A stretch of DNA of 64,000 nucleotides from Haliotis asinina (GCF_037392515.1 NC_090280.1:28401118-28465117); one strand, 5' to 3'; numbered from the stretch's first letter, positions 1 through 11,536 are shown. A program made the numbers and translations. The notes: generated from the letters alone by a model not told the origin.

Positions 1-193
1 GGAACACGATTGCAGGCCCCTATTGCCCTCAACCACCAGGATCCCCTCCTCCGCCGACACAGGCCGCAACCCACGGCAAACGGGTTGGTGGACCAAATAT
101 CCCCCCGGGTCCACTACGGGGGTGTCGGCGAGCTCTTAGCGTGACCCAGCACCCACCACGAGGAGGTGGCTCGCCACGGGTGCCGCATTTTTA
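1..193. repeat. Direct repeat A, left copy (cut by window edge)
   Basis: GC-rich sequence that matches 1535-1727 in the same orientation at roughly 85-90% by eye. Shared landmarks include CACGGCAAACGGGTTGGTGG and ACCACGAGGAGGTGGCTCGC. It abuts a minus-strand LINE fragment directly. The family is not recognised; it could be an untranslated part of a transposable element or a separate dispersed repeat. Confidence 0.7.
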
Positions 194-194
194 A

Positions 195-1440
195 CAAATG
201 ATTCCAGTTGCACTACGTGATCGACAGTACTTCTACTTTTACGGAAACCACATTGTATATCTGTTATGAGGTTATTAGTTTCCAAGTACCAAACAAGTCG
301 ATTATTTATCATGCGTTCCATGGTCTTGCAAACACAGCTAATTAGTGAAATAGGTCGATAACTGGACGGACCGGTATGTGTACTACTATGGCGTCACGCC
401 ATGAGGGAGGAAAGTTACCCGATGTCCAAATATCATCAAATATAGTCAACAGAGTTTGAAGACAGGATTCTGGTAAGTGCTTCAGGAGTTGATAATGTAT
501 GTTATCAGCTCCTGTAGCAGTATCGTGGGCTTGATCAAGAGCGATATAGAGGTCATGAGTAGAAAATAGTTCATTATAGTCTTCCCCGTAATCAGAACTG
601 AAGTTAATAGTTTTCTTTTCTTGTTGTTTTTGGTATTGCTGGAATTCAGGTACATAATTAGAGGATGATGAGTGTTTAGCGAGGGCTTCACCCAGTGTAT
701 TCGCAATATCTGATTTATCTGTAAGCAATTGATCTCCATGTTTAAGATGATGGACACTAGATTTAGTACCTTTACCTTTAATTTTCTGGACCATGTTCCA
801 TACCTTGGACATGGGTGTCCGAGAATTTATTTTGGACACATAATTTTTCAAAGATTGGCGTTTGTTCTGTTTAAAAGTACGAAGTGCTTTAGCATTTAAA
901 ATTTTAAATTTATTTAAATTGTGCACCATAGGATGGCGACGGAAATAATGTTCTGCGTTTTTCCTTGCCTTCCTAGCTTGTTTGCAGTCACCACTGAACC
1001 ATGGATTTCTTATATGTGGAACTGACGAGGACTTTGGTACGCACTCATCAGCTATGGAGTTCAATTCATCAGAGAAGCATTGAATAGCATCAGGAACGTC
1101 AATAAAGGCTCAGGTTTAAGTTTTTCAGCACACAGTGTTCCATATAAAGCCAAGTTAGCCTTTTTGAAATTCCGCCTTGATGATGGAGGAACATCAGACT
1201 GAGTTACAGGTTTTAGTGTAATAGGAAAATGGTCACTTCCACAGAGGTCATCGTGGACTGACCATTCAAATTCATTAAGTAGTTCTGAATTTGTGAGTGA
1301 CAAGTCGAGAGCAGAATAGGTTCCTGCACCAGGGTGTAAATATGTGTTGGAACCATCATAATAGAAACAAAAATCATTGTCAGAACAAAAGTCCTCCAGT
1401 AATTTACCTGTAGCGTTTGTAGTTACATATATACAGTCCA
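195..1440 (-). mobile_element. Non-LTR retrotransposon (Jockey-like LINE) fragment: endonuclease end and start of reverse transcriptase
   Basis: Read on the minus strand, the right part encodes the C-terminal half of an APE-type endonuclease, with DLSLTNSELL and the catalytic-region signature CGSDHFPI. A basic linker follows with NPWFSGDCKQARKARKNAEH, typical of Jockey/CR1-like ORF2. Next come the first reverse transcriptase blocks (SGNFPPSWRDAIVVHIP, then ERMINNRLVWYLE and CGFRKSRSTVDH). The reading frame changes near 1100 and again near 330, and both ends are cut, so the catalytic YxDD block and the 3' end are missing. It is a dead fragment. Clade assignment rests on motif resemblance only. 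Confidence 0.8.
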
Positions 1441-1444
1441 TGCA

Positions 1445-1730
1445 CAAGGCTTGGTATGGCCAGCCGATTGGTTGAACCGGGCCCATTCAACCACCCGTCT
1501 AGGTGACGTAAGGGTCGAAGGGGTGTGTTGAGCAAGGGGAACGCGGTTACAGGCTGCCAGTGCCCTCAACCCCCAGACTCCCGTCCTCCACCGACACAGG
1601 GTCGCAACCCACGGCAAACGGGTTGGTGGACCAAATATCCCCCAGGTCCACAACGGGGGTGTTGGCTAGCTCTTCGCATTACCCAGCACCCACCACGAGG
1701 AGGTGGCTCGCTACGGGTGCCCTGCGTAAT
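1445..1730. repeat. Direct repeat A, right copy
   Basis: Second, longer copy of the GC-rich repeat that also starts the window. It adds an upstream part at 1445-1534, containing CCACCCGTCTAGGTGACGTA, which the left copy lacks because the window begins inside it. The two copies bracket the LINE fragment in the same orientation. Confidence 0.7.
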
Positions 1731-2560
1731 GGAAAAGTATGTTGTGTATATCGTCAGGATGAGCAAAATATACTGAACACGTATTGTAGAAGAACAAATA
1801 TTGGCTATATAAATATAACTATGGATGGCATGACAAGTTCAAACCATGAATCCTACTTGCTTCTGTTTTAGGTTCAAACTGACTCCTGTGAGTTGAAGTC
1901 TTGCCCAAACATGAGGTGCCTGGACACTCGATCTAGAAAAACTGAATGCGTGAAAGGTAACTATCGTACCATGTAAAACCTTTTAGTAGACGAAGTAATC
2001 TGATTTGCAAACATCATTCGCACTTTTCCATTCACAAACTTACGTCCAGCCACAATATGATCAGTTATTGGCCTGCATACCTGCCTGAGTACTCAGTCAG
2101 TCACTCACTCACTCCATGATAGCTAGTATGAATATTTAACTAATTTCTGCTTGGCGTGAGCAGCTAATGATTAATCCTGAACCTAGGTTAATTTCAGTTG
2201 TGAGAATAAGAAATGATTCTTAAAGATATTAATAATCTGACTCATATCTCTACATAGGTGCAGAAATACCACAGATGCACAAGCTAAATTCCCTACATGT
2301 TATATACAGTGAAATTATTATTTGGTGTTTATTGGTATTCTGACAATTTGATTGGTCAATGCCATGAGAAGAATAGCAGATGGTTCCAGTATTGCAACAA
2401 ATTCGTTGTCAGATAATGACGATGCTTAGTGTTTGCGAAAACGATGATTCCCATAACAAACAAATGCTAATGTAAGCTACATCTTAAACATATGTTCATG
2501 TCTTAAGGAACATTCAAGACTATTCATTCTCCATTTCATTTCACACACGAAATTTTAGCA
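1731..2560. other. Intergenic stretch, no gene seen
   Basis: AT-rich sequence with only chance reading frames. A short CAGTCACTCACTCACTCC run at 2098-2115 resembles the tail of the abalone-type SINE. An upstream exon of the ankyrin gene could lie here, but none can be supported. Confidence 0.5.
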
Positions 2561-2583
2561 ATTTGAAGAAGACTGCAAATAAG

Positions 2584-4440
2584 ATGCAGAAGAGAAATAA
2601 TGAATTCCTTTTTACACATACACCACAACTTTTCTTGGTTTCCATGTACTGTCTGATAAGTATATATCTGCCTTCAGAGGAATGGAATCTGACACAAGCA
2701 TATACTGAGTTGAACACCTCTCTCCTCGATGCATGCATGGTTGGAGATATGGCTCGAGCCAAGTTCATTTTGTCTTATGACCAGGAAAATATCAACTCCA
2801 GAGGAAAGAACAACATGACACCAGTGATGTATGCAGCACAGGAGGGACACGAAGACGTGTTTGACTTACTTGTCAGGGAAGGTGCAAACCTGACGTTATT
2901 TACTAATACACGGGAGAACATTCTTCATGTAGCTTGTATTGGGGGAAGTGTTGAAATCGTCAAGTGTGTCCTTACACAGAACATCGTAGATATTAACAGT
3001 CAAGATGGCGAAGGGTTCACACCTTTAATGAATGCAGCTTTTTACGGAAGAAAATACCTGTTTTATTTACTTGCGGAGGAAGAACCAGATTTCTTACTGT
3101 TGACTAAAATGGAGGAAACCATACTTCATGTGGCCTGTGCAGGGGGTAATGTTGAGATAGTCAAGTATCTCATGAAACATAACATTGTGGACACTGAAAG
3201 TCGAGACAAGAACGGTTGGACACCAGTAATGCAAGCAGCCTATGCTGGACGTAAGGAAGTCTTTCACATTCTTGTGGAGGCAGGAGCAAATATGTCACAA
3301 GTGAGTAATCACAGAGAAACCATACTTCACATATCATGTAAAGGGGGTAATGTTGAGATAACCAGGTATCTCATGAAACAAGCAGTTGTGGACATTGAGA
3401 GTCAAGACTACAAAGGCTGGACACCAGTAATGCAAGCAGCCAGTGCTGGACACAAGCATGTGTTTGACATTCTTGTGGAGGCAGGAGCAGATCTGTCACA
3501 TGTTGGCCATAAGGACGATACCATCCTCCATGTGTCATGTAAAGGAGAAAATGTTGACATAATCAAGTACCTCCTGACACATGAAATTGTTGACATCGAC
3601 AGTCGAGATTTGGACGGTTGGACATCGGTAATGCAAGCAGCCATATATGGACATAAAAAAACATTTGATGTTCTTGTGGAGGCAGGAGCAGATCTATCAC
3701 AAGTGCATCAAAAGAAGAAAACCTTTCTTCATTTGGCGTCTGAAGGCGGTAATGTTGAGATAATAAAGCACGTACTTTCACATGTCAGTACGGTCATTGA
3801 CAGTCGAGATGTGGACGGCTGGACGCCAGTAATGCACACGGTCCGTGCTGGACATAAAGATGCATTTAACTTTCTTGCTGAAAAAGGGGCAGATCTATCA
3901 AAAGTGAGCCACGGGAAAAAAAACATTCTTCACCTGGCCTGTGATGGAAAAAATGTTGAGATAATCAAGTACCTCCTGAAACATGGCATTGTGGACATTG
4001 ACAGTCGAGATAAGGACGGCTTGACGCCACTAATGCATACAGCAAAACACCAAAGTAAAGATGCGTTTGACATACTTGTGAAATGGGGAGCTGATCTTTT
4101 ACTATTGGATGATGATAATGACAACATCCTTCACCTGGCCTGTGATGGAGGCAGTGTTGAGATTGTAAAGTACCTCCTCACACACAACATTGTGGATATC
4201 AACAGTCGGGATGGGGAAGAATGCACGCCTGTAATGATTGCTGCACACCAAGGAAATGAGGCTGTTTTTTTCTTACTTGTTGATCATGGGGCTGATCTAA
4301 AAATTATTAACGATGTTGGTGATAACATCCTACATTCGGCTTGTAAAGGGGAAAGCGATGATATAGTGAACTTTGTTTCCACACAACACATTGTGGAGGG
4401 GCAATATACGGAGGACTATCCATGTGACTATTATCTATGA
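2584..4440 (+). CDS. Ankyrin-repeat protein
   Basis: A long open frame encodes about 17 consecutive ankyrin repeats of ~33 residues, from about residue 45 to the C-terminus. Two types alternate: a TPVMQAA..GH..VFDILVEAGADLS type and a TILHVACKGGNVEIVKYLL type, giving eight pairs of ~67 residues after a first single repeat. Such repeats form a solenoid used for protein binding; no enzymatic, death or membrane domain follows. The first ATG in frame is at 2584, but the ~30 residues before the repeats are hydrophobic and unlike the rest. A good splice acceptor (CTGCCTTCAG, exon from 2678, phase 1) suggests the true gene may begin in an upstream exon. The frame ends in ACTATTATCTATGA. Partner and pathway are unknown. 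It may be a member of the many single-exon ankyrin genes of molluscs. Confidence 0.8.
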   Translation: MQKRNNEFLFTHTPQLFLVSMYCLISIYLPSEEWNLTQAYTELNTSLLDACMVGDMARAKFILSYDQENINSRGKNNMTPVMYAAQEGHEDVFDLLVREGANLTLFTNTRENILHVACIGGSVEIVKCVLTQNIVDINSQDGEGFTPLMNAAFYGRKYLFYLLAEEEPDFLLLTKMEETILHVACAGGNVEIVKYLMKHNIVDTESRDKNGWTPVMQAAYAGRKEVFHILVEAGANMSQVSNHRETILHISCKGGNVEITRYLMKQAVVDIESQDYKGWTPVMQAASAGHKHVFDILVEAGADLSHVGHKDDTILHVSCKGENVDIIKYLLTHEIVDIDSRDLDGWTSVMQAAIYGHKKTFDVLVEAGADLSQVHQKKKTFLHLASEGGNVEIIKHVLSHVSTVIDSRDVDGWTPVMHTVRAGHKDAFNFLAEKGADLSKVSHGKKNILHLACDGKNVEIIKYLLKHGIVDIDSRDKDGLTPLMHTAKHQSKDAFDILVKWGADLLLLDDDNDNILHLACDGGSVEIVKYLLTHNIVDINSRDGEECTPVMIAAHQGNEAVFFLLVDHGADLKIINDVGDNILHSACKGESDDIVNFVSTQHIVEGQYTEDYPCDYYL

Positions 4441-4462
4441 AGTAGTATAGACAATATTGGTT

Positions 4463-4924
4463 TCAGACCTCAAAGCCAAATGTGGAGTGGGAGGTGTTCC
4501 TGGGTGTGTAGTCCATGTCTTTGTTTCGCCAAAGAATGCATTCCTTGGTGTCTGTGCAGTGGTCAATGGTGCCACACTTGCAAATAGAGTTGTCTGCATG
4601 GAAGATAGCGGGCAGTTCAGATATGGTGGTGAGACAGCCTGTGTAGCAGTTGTGACTGTCCTTGGGTTCCAGAGAGCAGTGAGAACGATTTGGGATATAC
4701 CCAGTGCACAAAATCAACTATTTGCCATCTTCTGTGAAATCGTGAAAGCACAGCAAATAGACTTCAAGAAACTGGCAAGAGATGTGGTAGCACTCGAAAA
4801 AGGTGTAGCCTGATTGTTCCAGGACTTGTTTCTCTCGGTCAGAAAACAAGATGCAGGGACACTTCTCTAACAGGGTCTCGGAGGCTTCTGCCGTGTTCAG
4901 CTTGGAGCCACCCCTAATGCGCAT
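4463..4924 (-). pseudogene. Cysteine-rich reading frame antisense to the region after the ankyrin gene
   Basis: On the minus strand about 150 codons are open in one frame, with a single TAG at 4718-4720. The product is cysteine-rich, with CPCILF, FECYHISC, HNCYTGC, CKCGTIDHCTD and TKECILW, as in an extracellular disulfide-bonded domain. I do not recognise the family. No clear splice sites bound it. It could be a decayed gene copy, an exon with a sequencing error, or chance. It sits 22 bp past the stop of the ankyrin gene, tail to tail. Confidence 0.35.
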
Positions 4925-5732
4925 TTATCGGGCTTGTGATATGTGGTATTTCTTTTTCGCTTTCTGAAGGGACAAACGATTTTATCGGATCTCGACATAG
5001 GGTTCACGCAATGCATTGTTCGATACATGTGAACCTGTATCTCTCTAATTGGGGTGCTCCTTCACTGGTTGTTTTCCTTGGTCCATCAAAAGTTGTTTTT
5101 CTGCGCCGGATTCCATTTTGTATTTCCATATACCAGTCTTGGGCTTGGGTGTAAAGGTATTTAAAGACAAGGAGTGTTTCTAGATATACTCAAATGCACT
5201 ATGCACCTGTCCTTTTTTGAAGTCTCTATGTAAAATACATAGTGATTTGGCTTTGTGGTCCGAAACCACTTTTGTCTATATTACTTGTAAAGAAATGTTT
5301 TAGAAGAGATAATATTCAAAAGAAAAAGCTTCCCACTTAGATGATTGACGCTAACTGGATTTTCTGATGACTTTAATTTCAATAGTTGGTATAGTAATGA
5401 TTGTTTGTAATTCAATGATTGCCATATCCATATTTGAGCATGAACAATCACAATTCGTTTAAAATTATGTGTATTTATCCATCATTTATACCACAACGAA
5501 ATTTCTAGTTTGATAATTGAGTGTGTTAAACACTTCTTACTGAAGAGTGTTGCGAAAATAAAGAATTGTGTCATACTTATTTGTAAAAGATTATTCTTGT
5601 ATTTCTCAAAGAAGTGAGTGAGTTGATACTTAACGTCACACTGGCAATATTTCAGCCATATTGAGACGAGAACCATTACGATAAAATATAAAAAAAGGAC
5701 CAGGGGGCATTGTTTCCGACTCTCCATCGACA
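4925..5732. other. Intergenic stretch with a SINE tail relic
   Basis: No gene is seen. At 5613-5672 the sequence GTGAGTGAGTTGATACTTAA followed by CAATATTTCAGCCATAT resembles the 3' end of the abalone-type SINE on the minus strand. Confidence 0.45.
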
Positions 5733-6380
5733 GTGTTAGGGAAGCAGATTATGGACGTGCATTCTCATCTGGCGTGGGACAGCAGTAGGTGCTGTGCCAG
5801 TCAGATGATGGGTGCCGTCATGGGTTTGCGCCAGCTATTGCTTTCTGTAGCCAGGTACTCTCCCAGCACAAACAAAGCAAGATCAAAAGGTAAGGGCAAA
5901 GGTCCTGCGTTGTCGCAGCAACAGCAACAGCAGCCTTTTTGGGCCAAAGGGAAGCCCACCCTGGCTTCCCGTTAATTGTCTTCCCAGAGCCCTCGGTGCC
6001 CCTCACACAAGCAAGCGGAGACCTGCCGACTGTCGGAGTGCATTGCCTTCTGCCAAGCGTCCCTGTAGGCAGCCGGCTGTCAATGTTCCTTTTGGAATGG
6101 CAGGTAGCCACATGAAATCCCTGCATGCCCACAGTAGAAGTGAGACCCGGGATTCAGCACACGCCTTGTGACTAAGAAGGACGGAGGTTTCAGACCTATT
6201 CTGAATCTCAGAGGGCTGAACAAGCTCATAGAGGTTCCGTCCTTCATGATGGAGACACTGTGCTCAGTGATCTCCTCCGTAGAAACAGGGGATTGGCTCA
6301 CGTCAATCGATCTTAAGGACGCTTACCTCCATGGTCCAATACACCCCATGTTCAAGAAATACCTTCAGTTTAACCCTTAA
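5733..6380 (+). mobile_element. Fossil DIRS-like retroelement piece (reverse transcriptase region)
   Basis: A lysine- and glutamine-rich stretch (KGKGKGPALSQQQQQQPF) is followed by reverse transcriptase blocks GGFRPILNLRGLNK and SIDLKDAYLHGPIHP. The wording of these blocks is characteristic of DIRS-type tyrosine-recombinase retroelements. Only this part of the element is recognised; it is short, broken and old. A fuller DIRS-like element lies at 55.9-60.1 kb. Confidence 0.65.
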
Positions 6381-7679
6381 GTATCTGTATGACAACGTTG
6401 TATGCTCCGAAAAAAGAAGTTGTTCATTTGTAAAGTTGGTCCACATCTGATTCACCAACTTCTAAACATGCCAGTCAAGGAAGGTAGACTTGTCATTCGA
6501 ACAGTGGTACATGATCTGCACGCAGGGTTTTAGGTACTTTCATGAAAGGTTGACCTTGCTGGTTGACTGCGGGATGGCCTGTCAGCCGAGCCAAGAAAAC
6601 TCTGTCCAGGCGAAATCTGCATATGTGGGGATATACACTTTCTGGCTTCACAAATGCATAGTTTGATTGAAAATGTATAGATAACAGTAAAAAATCACAG
6701 AACCACCAATGCTAACATACCGCGATTACCGAAGAAAAGACACCTGCTGCTGAGGGGACATTTTGTGAAAGAGCATCTTATACCACTATGAAAATATGCA
6801 GACATGTATGATATTGAACGTCCTATGTGACGGTGTGAATACAAGTGCAAATACTAACATGGTTAAGTCTTTCCGAAATTTTATGCTTTGAAAATCGTTT
6901 CTTCACTTCTCATCGTACATCAAGTAGTGTGTGACATGAGTGAGTTAATATTTAATGTTTCATCCGTAATATTTCAGCCATATCGTGATGATAACATATG
7001 ACATAGAAATGGAATATATAAATATTAAGAAACCTGTCAACGAAGGACAGTAAAGCAACTAGATTATCACAGACAGGTATTTAAAACTAGTAATTAGATC
7101 TAAAACAGTGTAACTATAGAGGACAATACAACATGAAAATGGGCTATAGATCTCCAACACCTGAAGGTATATCACTCGGGACCACGGGTGTGTGACATGA
7201 ATATCTGTACAATGTGTTAGTAAATGTACAAACAAATGTTACATACACTCAGTATGAAGATTAGGTTCCCATAAAGGTTGAGAATCGATTTTCCTCTGTC
7301 GCGTCAAACTGTCAGAGCGGTTACATGCAGTGGGTATCAATGTTCTGTACTTGGTCACACGGTCATTATATCTTGGCAATCTGATGTGGATATGGTGCAC
7401 GTTGTTACTGTATACGTCTTGGTAGTGTCACAACTTATAAGAAATGATGATACTACATGCGAAAATGACTGTCATTTGTATCTTAACGTTCAGCATACAT
7501 AAATTGATAATTACTAACCATACATTGTACCAGGAAGCCTATATAGAGGGGGAGAAGAAACTCCTTGAAAAGCCACTGAACATATGTCTAGGGTCGTTAC
7601 GTAACCAGTGTAGCCAATATGGTGGCAGCGTAGTATTTAAGATTGAGCCCGGTTTATTTTCAACACCTGATTAAGTTTG
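6381..7679. other. Intergenic stretch, little recognised
   Basis: AT-rich sequence without convincing coding. At 6937-6992, ATGAGTGAGTTAATATTTAA and ATATTTCAGCCATATCG resemble an old minus-strand SINE 3' end. Short open frames at 7278-7674 have no recognisable motifs. Confidence 0.4.
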
Positions 7680-8220
7680 CTGAGTGTTGTAACAACATGA
7701 ACTCCAAAGGGTCACGCTTGGCAATGGGGATAGTCACCTGAGGCAGGACCTCGGCAATCTTTTCCCGCACCTGCCACAGTGATGAGCCAAATGAGTATGT
7801 GACCTCTGACTCGAACTCCTCCCGCCCCCTTCCTCCTCATATCTACATCATCACGCTCCTCAGACAAGCACTAGGCTGCTTGACCACTGAGGCACTAGGC
7901 ATGATCAGGGAAAGACGCATGCCGTTTGTGCCCCACTTGCCCCTTGGGTAAAGCTAGAGCCGACTGCCCTGGGCATAACCGAGATAGTGGCCACAGCCTC
8001 CCCCAACCGAAGCACCTTGCCCGCACGAAGCCGCCCGGGTGTCGAGTTCCTTGTGGAACCCGGACAACGCCGAGTTGATCAACGAATGGACCGACGACAT
8101 TTGCTGTTGATTTTTTGCTGAATGTATTAATAGCATCCATAGATACCAAAGGTGTCTGTGAAACAGAGGGTGGTGCAGGGGGACAGATGCAGGAGGACGG
8201 GAAGGGTCCCTAGTGACCCT
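7680..8220 (-). mobile_element. Possible fossil retroelement gag-like region, left of the Polinton-like insertion
   Basis: More GC-rich than its surroundings and open on the minus strand for short stretches rich in proline, serine and glycine, as in the linker of DIRS-like gag proteins. It ends exactly where the Polinton-like terminal repeat begins. Read with the fragment at 15362-15690, which lies on the same strand at the other side, it suggests the larger element landed inside an older retroelement. The family call is tentative. Confidence 0.35.
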
Positions 8221-8462
8221 AGTAGTATACGTAATAGTGGCATGAGACCAGGTCAAACAAATAAGTAATTAATATCAATAACAAAGATCTAGACCCTTAT
8301 TACAAACACCAAAACCAAAATGACACAACCCGTCTCCCATTCACATAAGCTCACAGTGGAAGGGAAACGACGACTGTGAGCTTCTATTCCCTTTACTACA
8401 CACGTCTAAATGGGAAATCGATTGATAACTGGGTCACAGCAGTGCGCGGTCGCAGTGGCTGA
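8221..8462 (+). repeat. Left terminal inverted repeat of the Polinton-like element
   Basis: The reverse complement of this stretch matches 15146-15361. Shared landmarks are GACCAGGTCAAACAAATAAG, AACCCGTCTCCCATTCACA, CCCTTTACTACACACGTCTA and ATAACTGGGTCACAGCAGTG. The left copy has two short extra segments relative to the right copy. Confidence 0.9.
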
Positions 8463-8507
8463 TAACCAATTAGACAAACGTTTCACATAAGGTATGAACC
8501 TTGTATC

Positions 8508-8855
8508 ATGGCAACAGTGCATGAGTTGAAAAAGCTGGCACACCAGCGTGGTATGAAGGGATACTCTCATATGAAAAAGGCTGAATTACAAAGTTTATTA
8601 GGTATAACATATCAAAAAACCCTACCGTGAAAGATTTAAAATTACAAGCGCATGAAAGGGGATTGAGAAATTATTACTTATGAGAAGGTCTGAGCTCACT
8701 GAATTACTCAAGGAACAGGCCCCTATGGAATTACAATTAATGCCTTCTGAGTGTGTTACAGGGAAATATTTGAGAGGGTGGAAGATGGAAGTTCAAAGAA
8801 ACATAGACGTTGAAGATATAAGGCAATTGTTATTTGATAAAGTGAATAAAGAATG
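8508..8855 (+). CDS. SAP-like short frames in the Polinton-like element
   Basis: Two adjacent stretches each show the helix-turn-helix pattern of SAP/Rho-N-like motifs: VHELKKLAHQRGMKGYSHMK followed by KAELQSLL, and VKDLKLQAHERGLRNYY followed by RSELTELL. Such motifs bind DNA or RNA. They lie just inside the left terminal repeat and upstream of the polymerase. A leucine- and charge-rich stretch (RNIDVEDIRQLLFDKV) follows. This is a fossil part of the element; its role in that element is unknown, and DNA or RNA binding is inferred only from the motif pattern. Confidence 0.5.
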
Positions 8856-8890
8856 ATTTAAGAGGTATTAAATTTCAACTCACATTAAAG

Positions 8891-11536
8891 ATGACATTAG
8901 AGAAACAACAGGGGAATGAAACAGACCAGACCATTGTTTACTTCAGAGGTAATCAGGAAGTTACAATACAACCAGATACTATCAACTCTTCTATTGACAG
9001 GTCATTCGAAAAAATTCCACAAACACTAGAACGTTACACTATTAGGGGGTCTGGTTGGATGGTTGATAAGGTTAATATGATCTACCTGGATATAGCAACC
9101 TATAGACCATTGAGAGGTGGAACATACTTACCCCTGCCTAAGCATTTTAAAAACAAACAAGCTATGGTTAACGTTGAAAAACGTGGTAATGATTGTATGA
9201 GGACAGTGATAAAATCTGCTAAATTTCCAGCCCAAACACATTCTGACAGACTTTCCAGTTATCCGGAAGATGATGGGATCTATTGGGAAGGTATTGATGA
9301 ACCAATCCCTATATCTCAGGTCAACAGGAGAGAAAAACAGAATCCAGACATAGCTATAAATGTATTCGGCCATGAAGGTAAAAACGTAACAGTGCACAGG
9401 ATAAGCCCTTTATTGTATAAGGATGGTCGAAAAATGATTAATATATTTATGATACATCAAGGTGAAAAATGCCATTATTAAACCAATTGATACGGTTGCC
9501 CCATCCCCTGATAAAAGTTACACTCAGAAAGTTCAACACCACCAGGCTTGTGGTTTTGGTTATGTGGTTGTTCGTTGTGATTTACAGAGGCCCAGATGCG
9601 ACTGAGAAATTTCTCCAATATTTACAGCACGAGGAAGTAGAGATCAGGAAAAAATTGTATAACACAATGCCAATGCATATGACCCTAGCAGATAGGGAGG
9701 CCTATAACGAAAGCACACATTGTCATGTATGCTGTAAAGACCACTGTCACGTGACAGGGAAATACAGAGGTGCGGCTCACAGTGAGTGTAATCTGAAGCT
9801 ACGGATTAACCCCAAGCTTATTAATATTCCTCACAATTTTCATATGAAGGCCAATGAAGGCTATTTCAAAGGTAGAAGGCAAGCTATCCTGTATCCCAAA
9901 CAATTTGGAGAGATATATATCCTTTTCGCTAAATGGCTTGAGATTCATTGATAGTATTCAGTTTCTGTTGTCGTCTCTAGACAGCTTGGTTAAGGCTAAT
10001 AACCCAGACGACTTGGCTATAACTAATCAATACACAGAAGAGAAAACTAGAGCCTTGCTGCTACGTAAGGGTATTTACCCGTATGAATACATGGATGACT
10101 GGTCTAGGTTTAATGAGACAGAGTTACCTCCCATTTGACCGCTTCTACAGCAAGCTGACAGACACGTCTGTCTCACAAGACGATTACGCCCAAGGTAAAA
10201 ATGTATGGGAACAAATAGGATGTAAGATGCTAGGTGATTATCATGATTTATATTTGAAAATGGATGTGTTGTTGCTGGCAGATGTGTTTGAGATATTCAG
10301 AAAAACGAAATATGGGTTGGACCCTGCATGGTATTATTCATCACCTCGACTTATAGAATTATTCACCGATTATGATATGCATCAGTTTGTTGAGAAAGGG
10401 TTACGAGGGGGTATTTCTATGTAATCTAAACGTTTTGCTAAAGCTAACAACAAGTATGTGAAAGGCTATAACCCTCATAAACCTTCAACTCATCATCTCG
10501 ATGCTAACAACCTGCAGGCTGGGCTATGAGTCAATATCTACCCATGGGTGGGTTTGAATCAGTGTCTGAGAGTAATTTTCAATCTGTGATAAACACTGGG
10601 TGTATGGGGTGTGGGGTGTCAACACTGGGTGTATGGGGTGTGGGGTGTCCCCACTGGGGGTGTCCCCCACTTCTGATAAGGGTTGTATACCTGAAGTGAA
10701 TAACCAAAGGAATTGCATACATCACACAACAGTTACCCACTAGCACCAGAATGGTTGAGTGTTAACCCAGACTGGATGTCTGAGTATCAACATAGCCTGT
10801 TTGGGGGTATGGCGGTGCCCTCATTGAAAAATTGGTACTGGATTTGATAAATAAAACAAAGTATATAGTCCACTATCGTAATTTACAACTGTATCTATCT
10901 GTGGGTATGAAACTGACTAAAGTACATAGAATACTGAAGTTCGATCAAAGCCCATGGATGGAACCCTATATCAGGATGAACACGGACTTGAGAAAGCTGG
11001 CCACTAATGACTTTGAGAAAAACCTGTACAAACTCATGAACAACAACTTTGTATTTGGTAAAACGATGGAGGATTTACGAAAACGTGTCAGTGTGAAGCT
11101 AGTCAGGTCGAATGAGGAAGACAAGCTCAGGAAACTGATAGTGAGCCCTGCATACAATAGAAGTACTATATTTGATGATGATTTGGCGGCCATACATATG
11201 AAAAAGAGCCACATTAAACTTAATCGACCGGTCTATGTCGGCATGAGTATTCTAGACCTGTCTAAACACCTGATGTATGACTTCTACTACAATGAGTTAA
11301 AGAAACAGTATGATCCTCTGGATAGGAAATTGTCTGACCAGCAGGTCTGTGAGGTCCTGTATACAGATACTCATTCACAACTGATGGAGATTCAGGACGT
11401 GTACGAGGATATGAAAAACAATATACACCTATACGATACCAGTGACTACCTGAGAGGCCACCCCATGCACAGTCAAACCAATAAGGAAGTTTTGGGTAGG
11501 ATGAAAGATGAATGTGCTGGCACATGTGCTGGCTGA
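8891..11536 (+). pseudogene. Family B DNA polymerase region (protein-primed type), fossil
   Basis: The region reads left to right as pieces of one known invertebrate mobile-element PolB family. Recognisable blocks are an N-terminal part with DIATYRPLRGGTYLPLP and DIAINVFGHE, a zinc-binding HNH-like block CHVCCKDHCHVTGKYRGAAH, and exonuclease-side blocks RKGIYPYEYMDDW and YLKMDVLLLADVFE. Towards the C-terminus are polymerase blocks DQSPWMEPYIRMNTDLRK, FVFGKTMEDLRKRV and RPVYVGMSILDLSKHLMYDF, then a TDTHSQLMEIQDVYEDM block. The enzyme class copies linear DNA from a protein primer. The gene is broken, with several breaks, and is not functional as seen. A small G/T-rich direct repeat (GGGTGTATGGGGTGTGGGGT) lies inside at about 10590-10650. 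Confidence 0.85.

Noticed and set aside
3408-4127. Minus-strand frames under the ankyrin gene
   Set aside because: Repeated shadows of the ankyrin units with no motif of their own.
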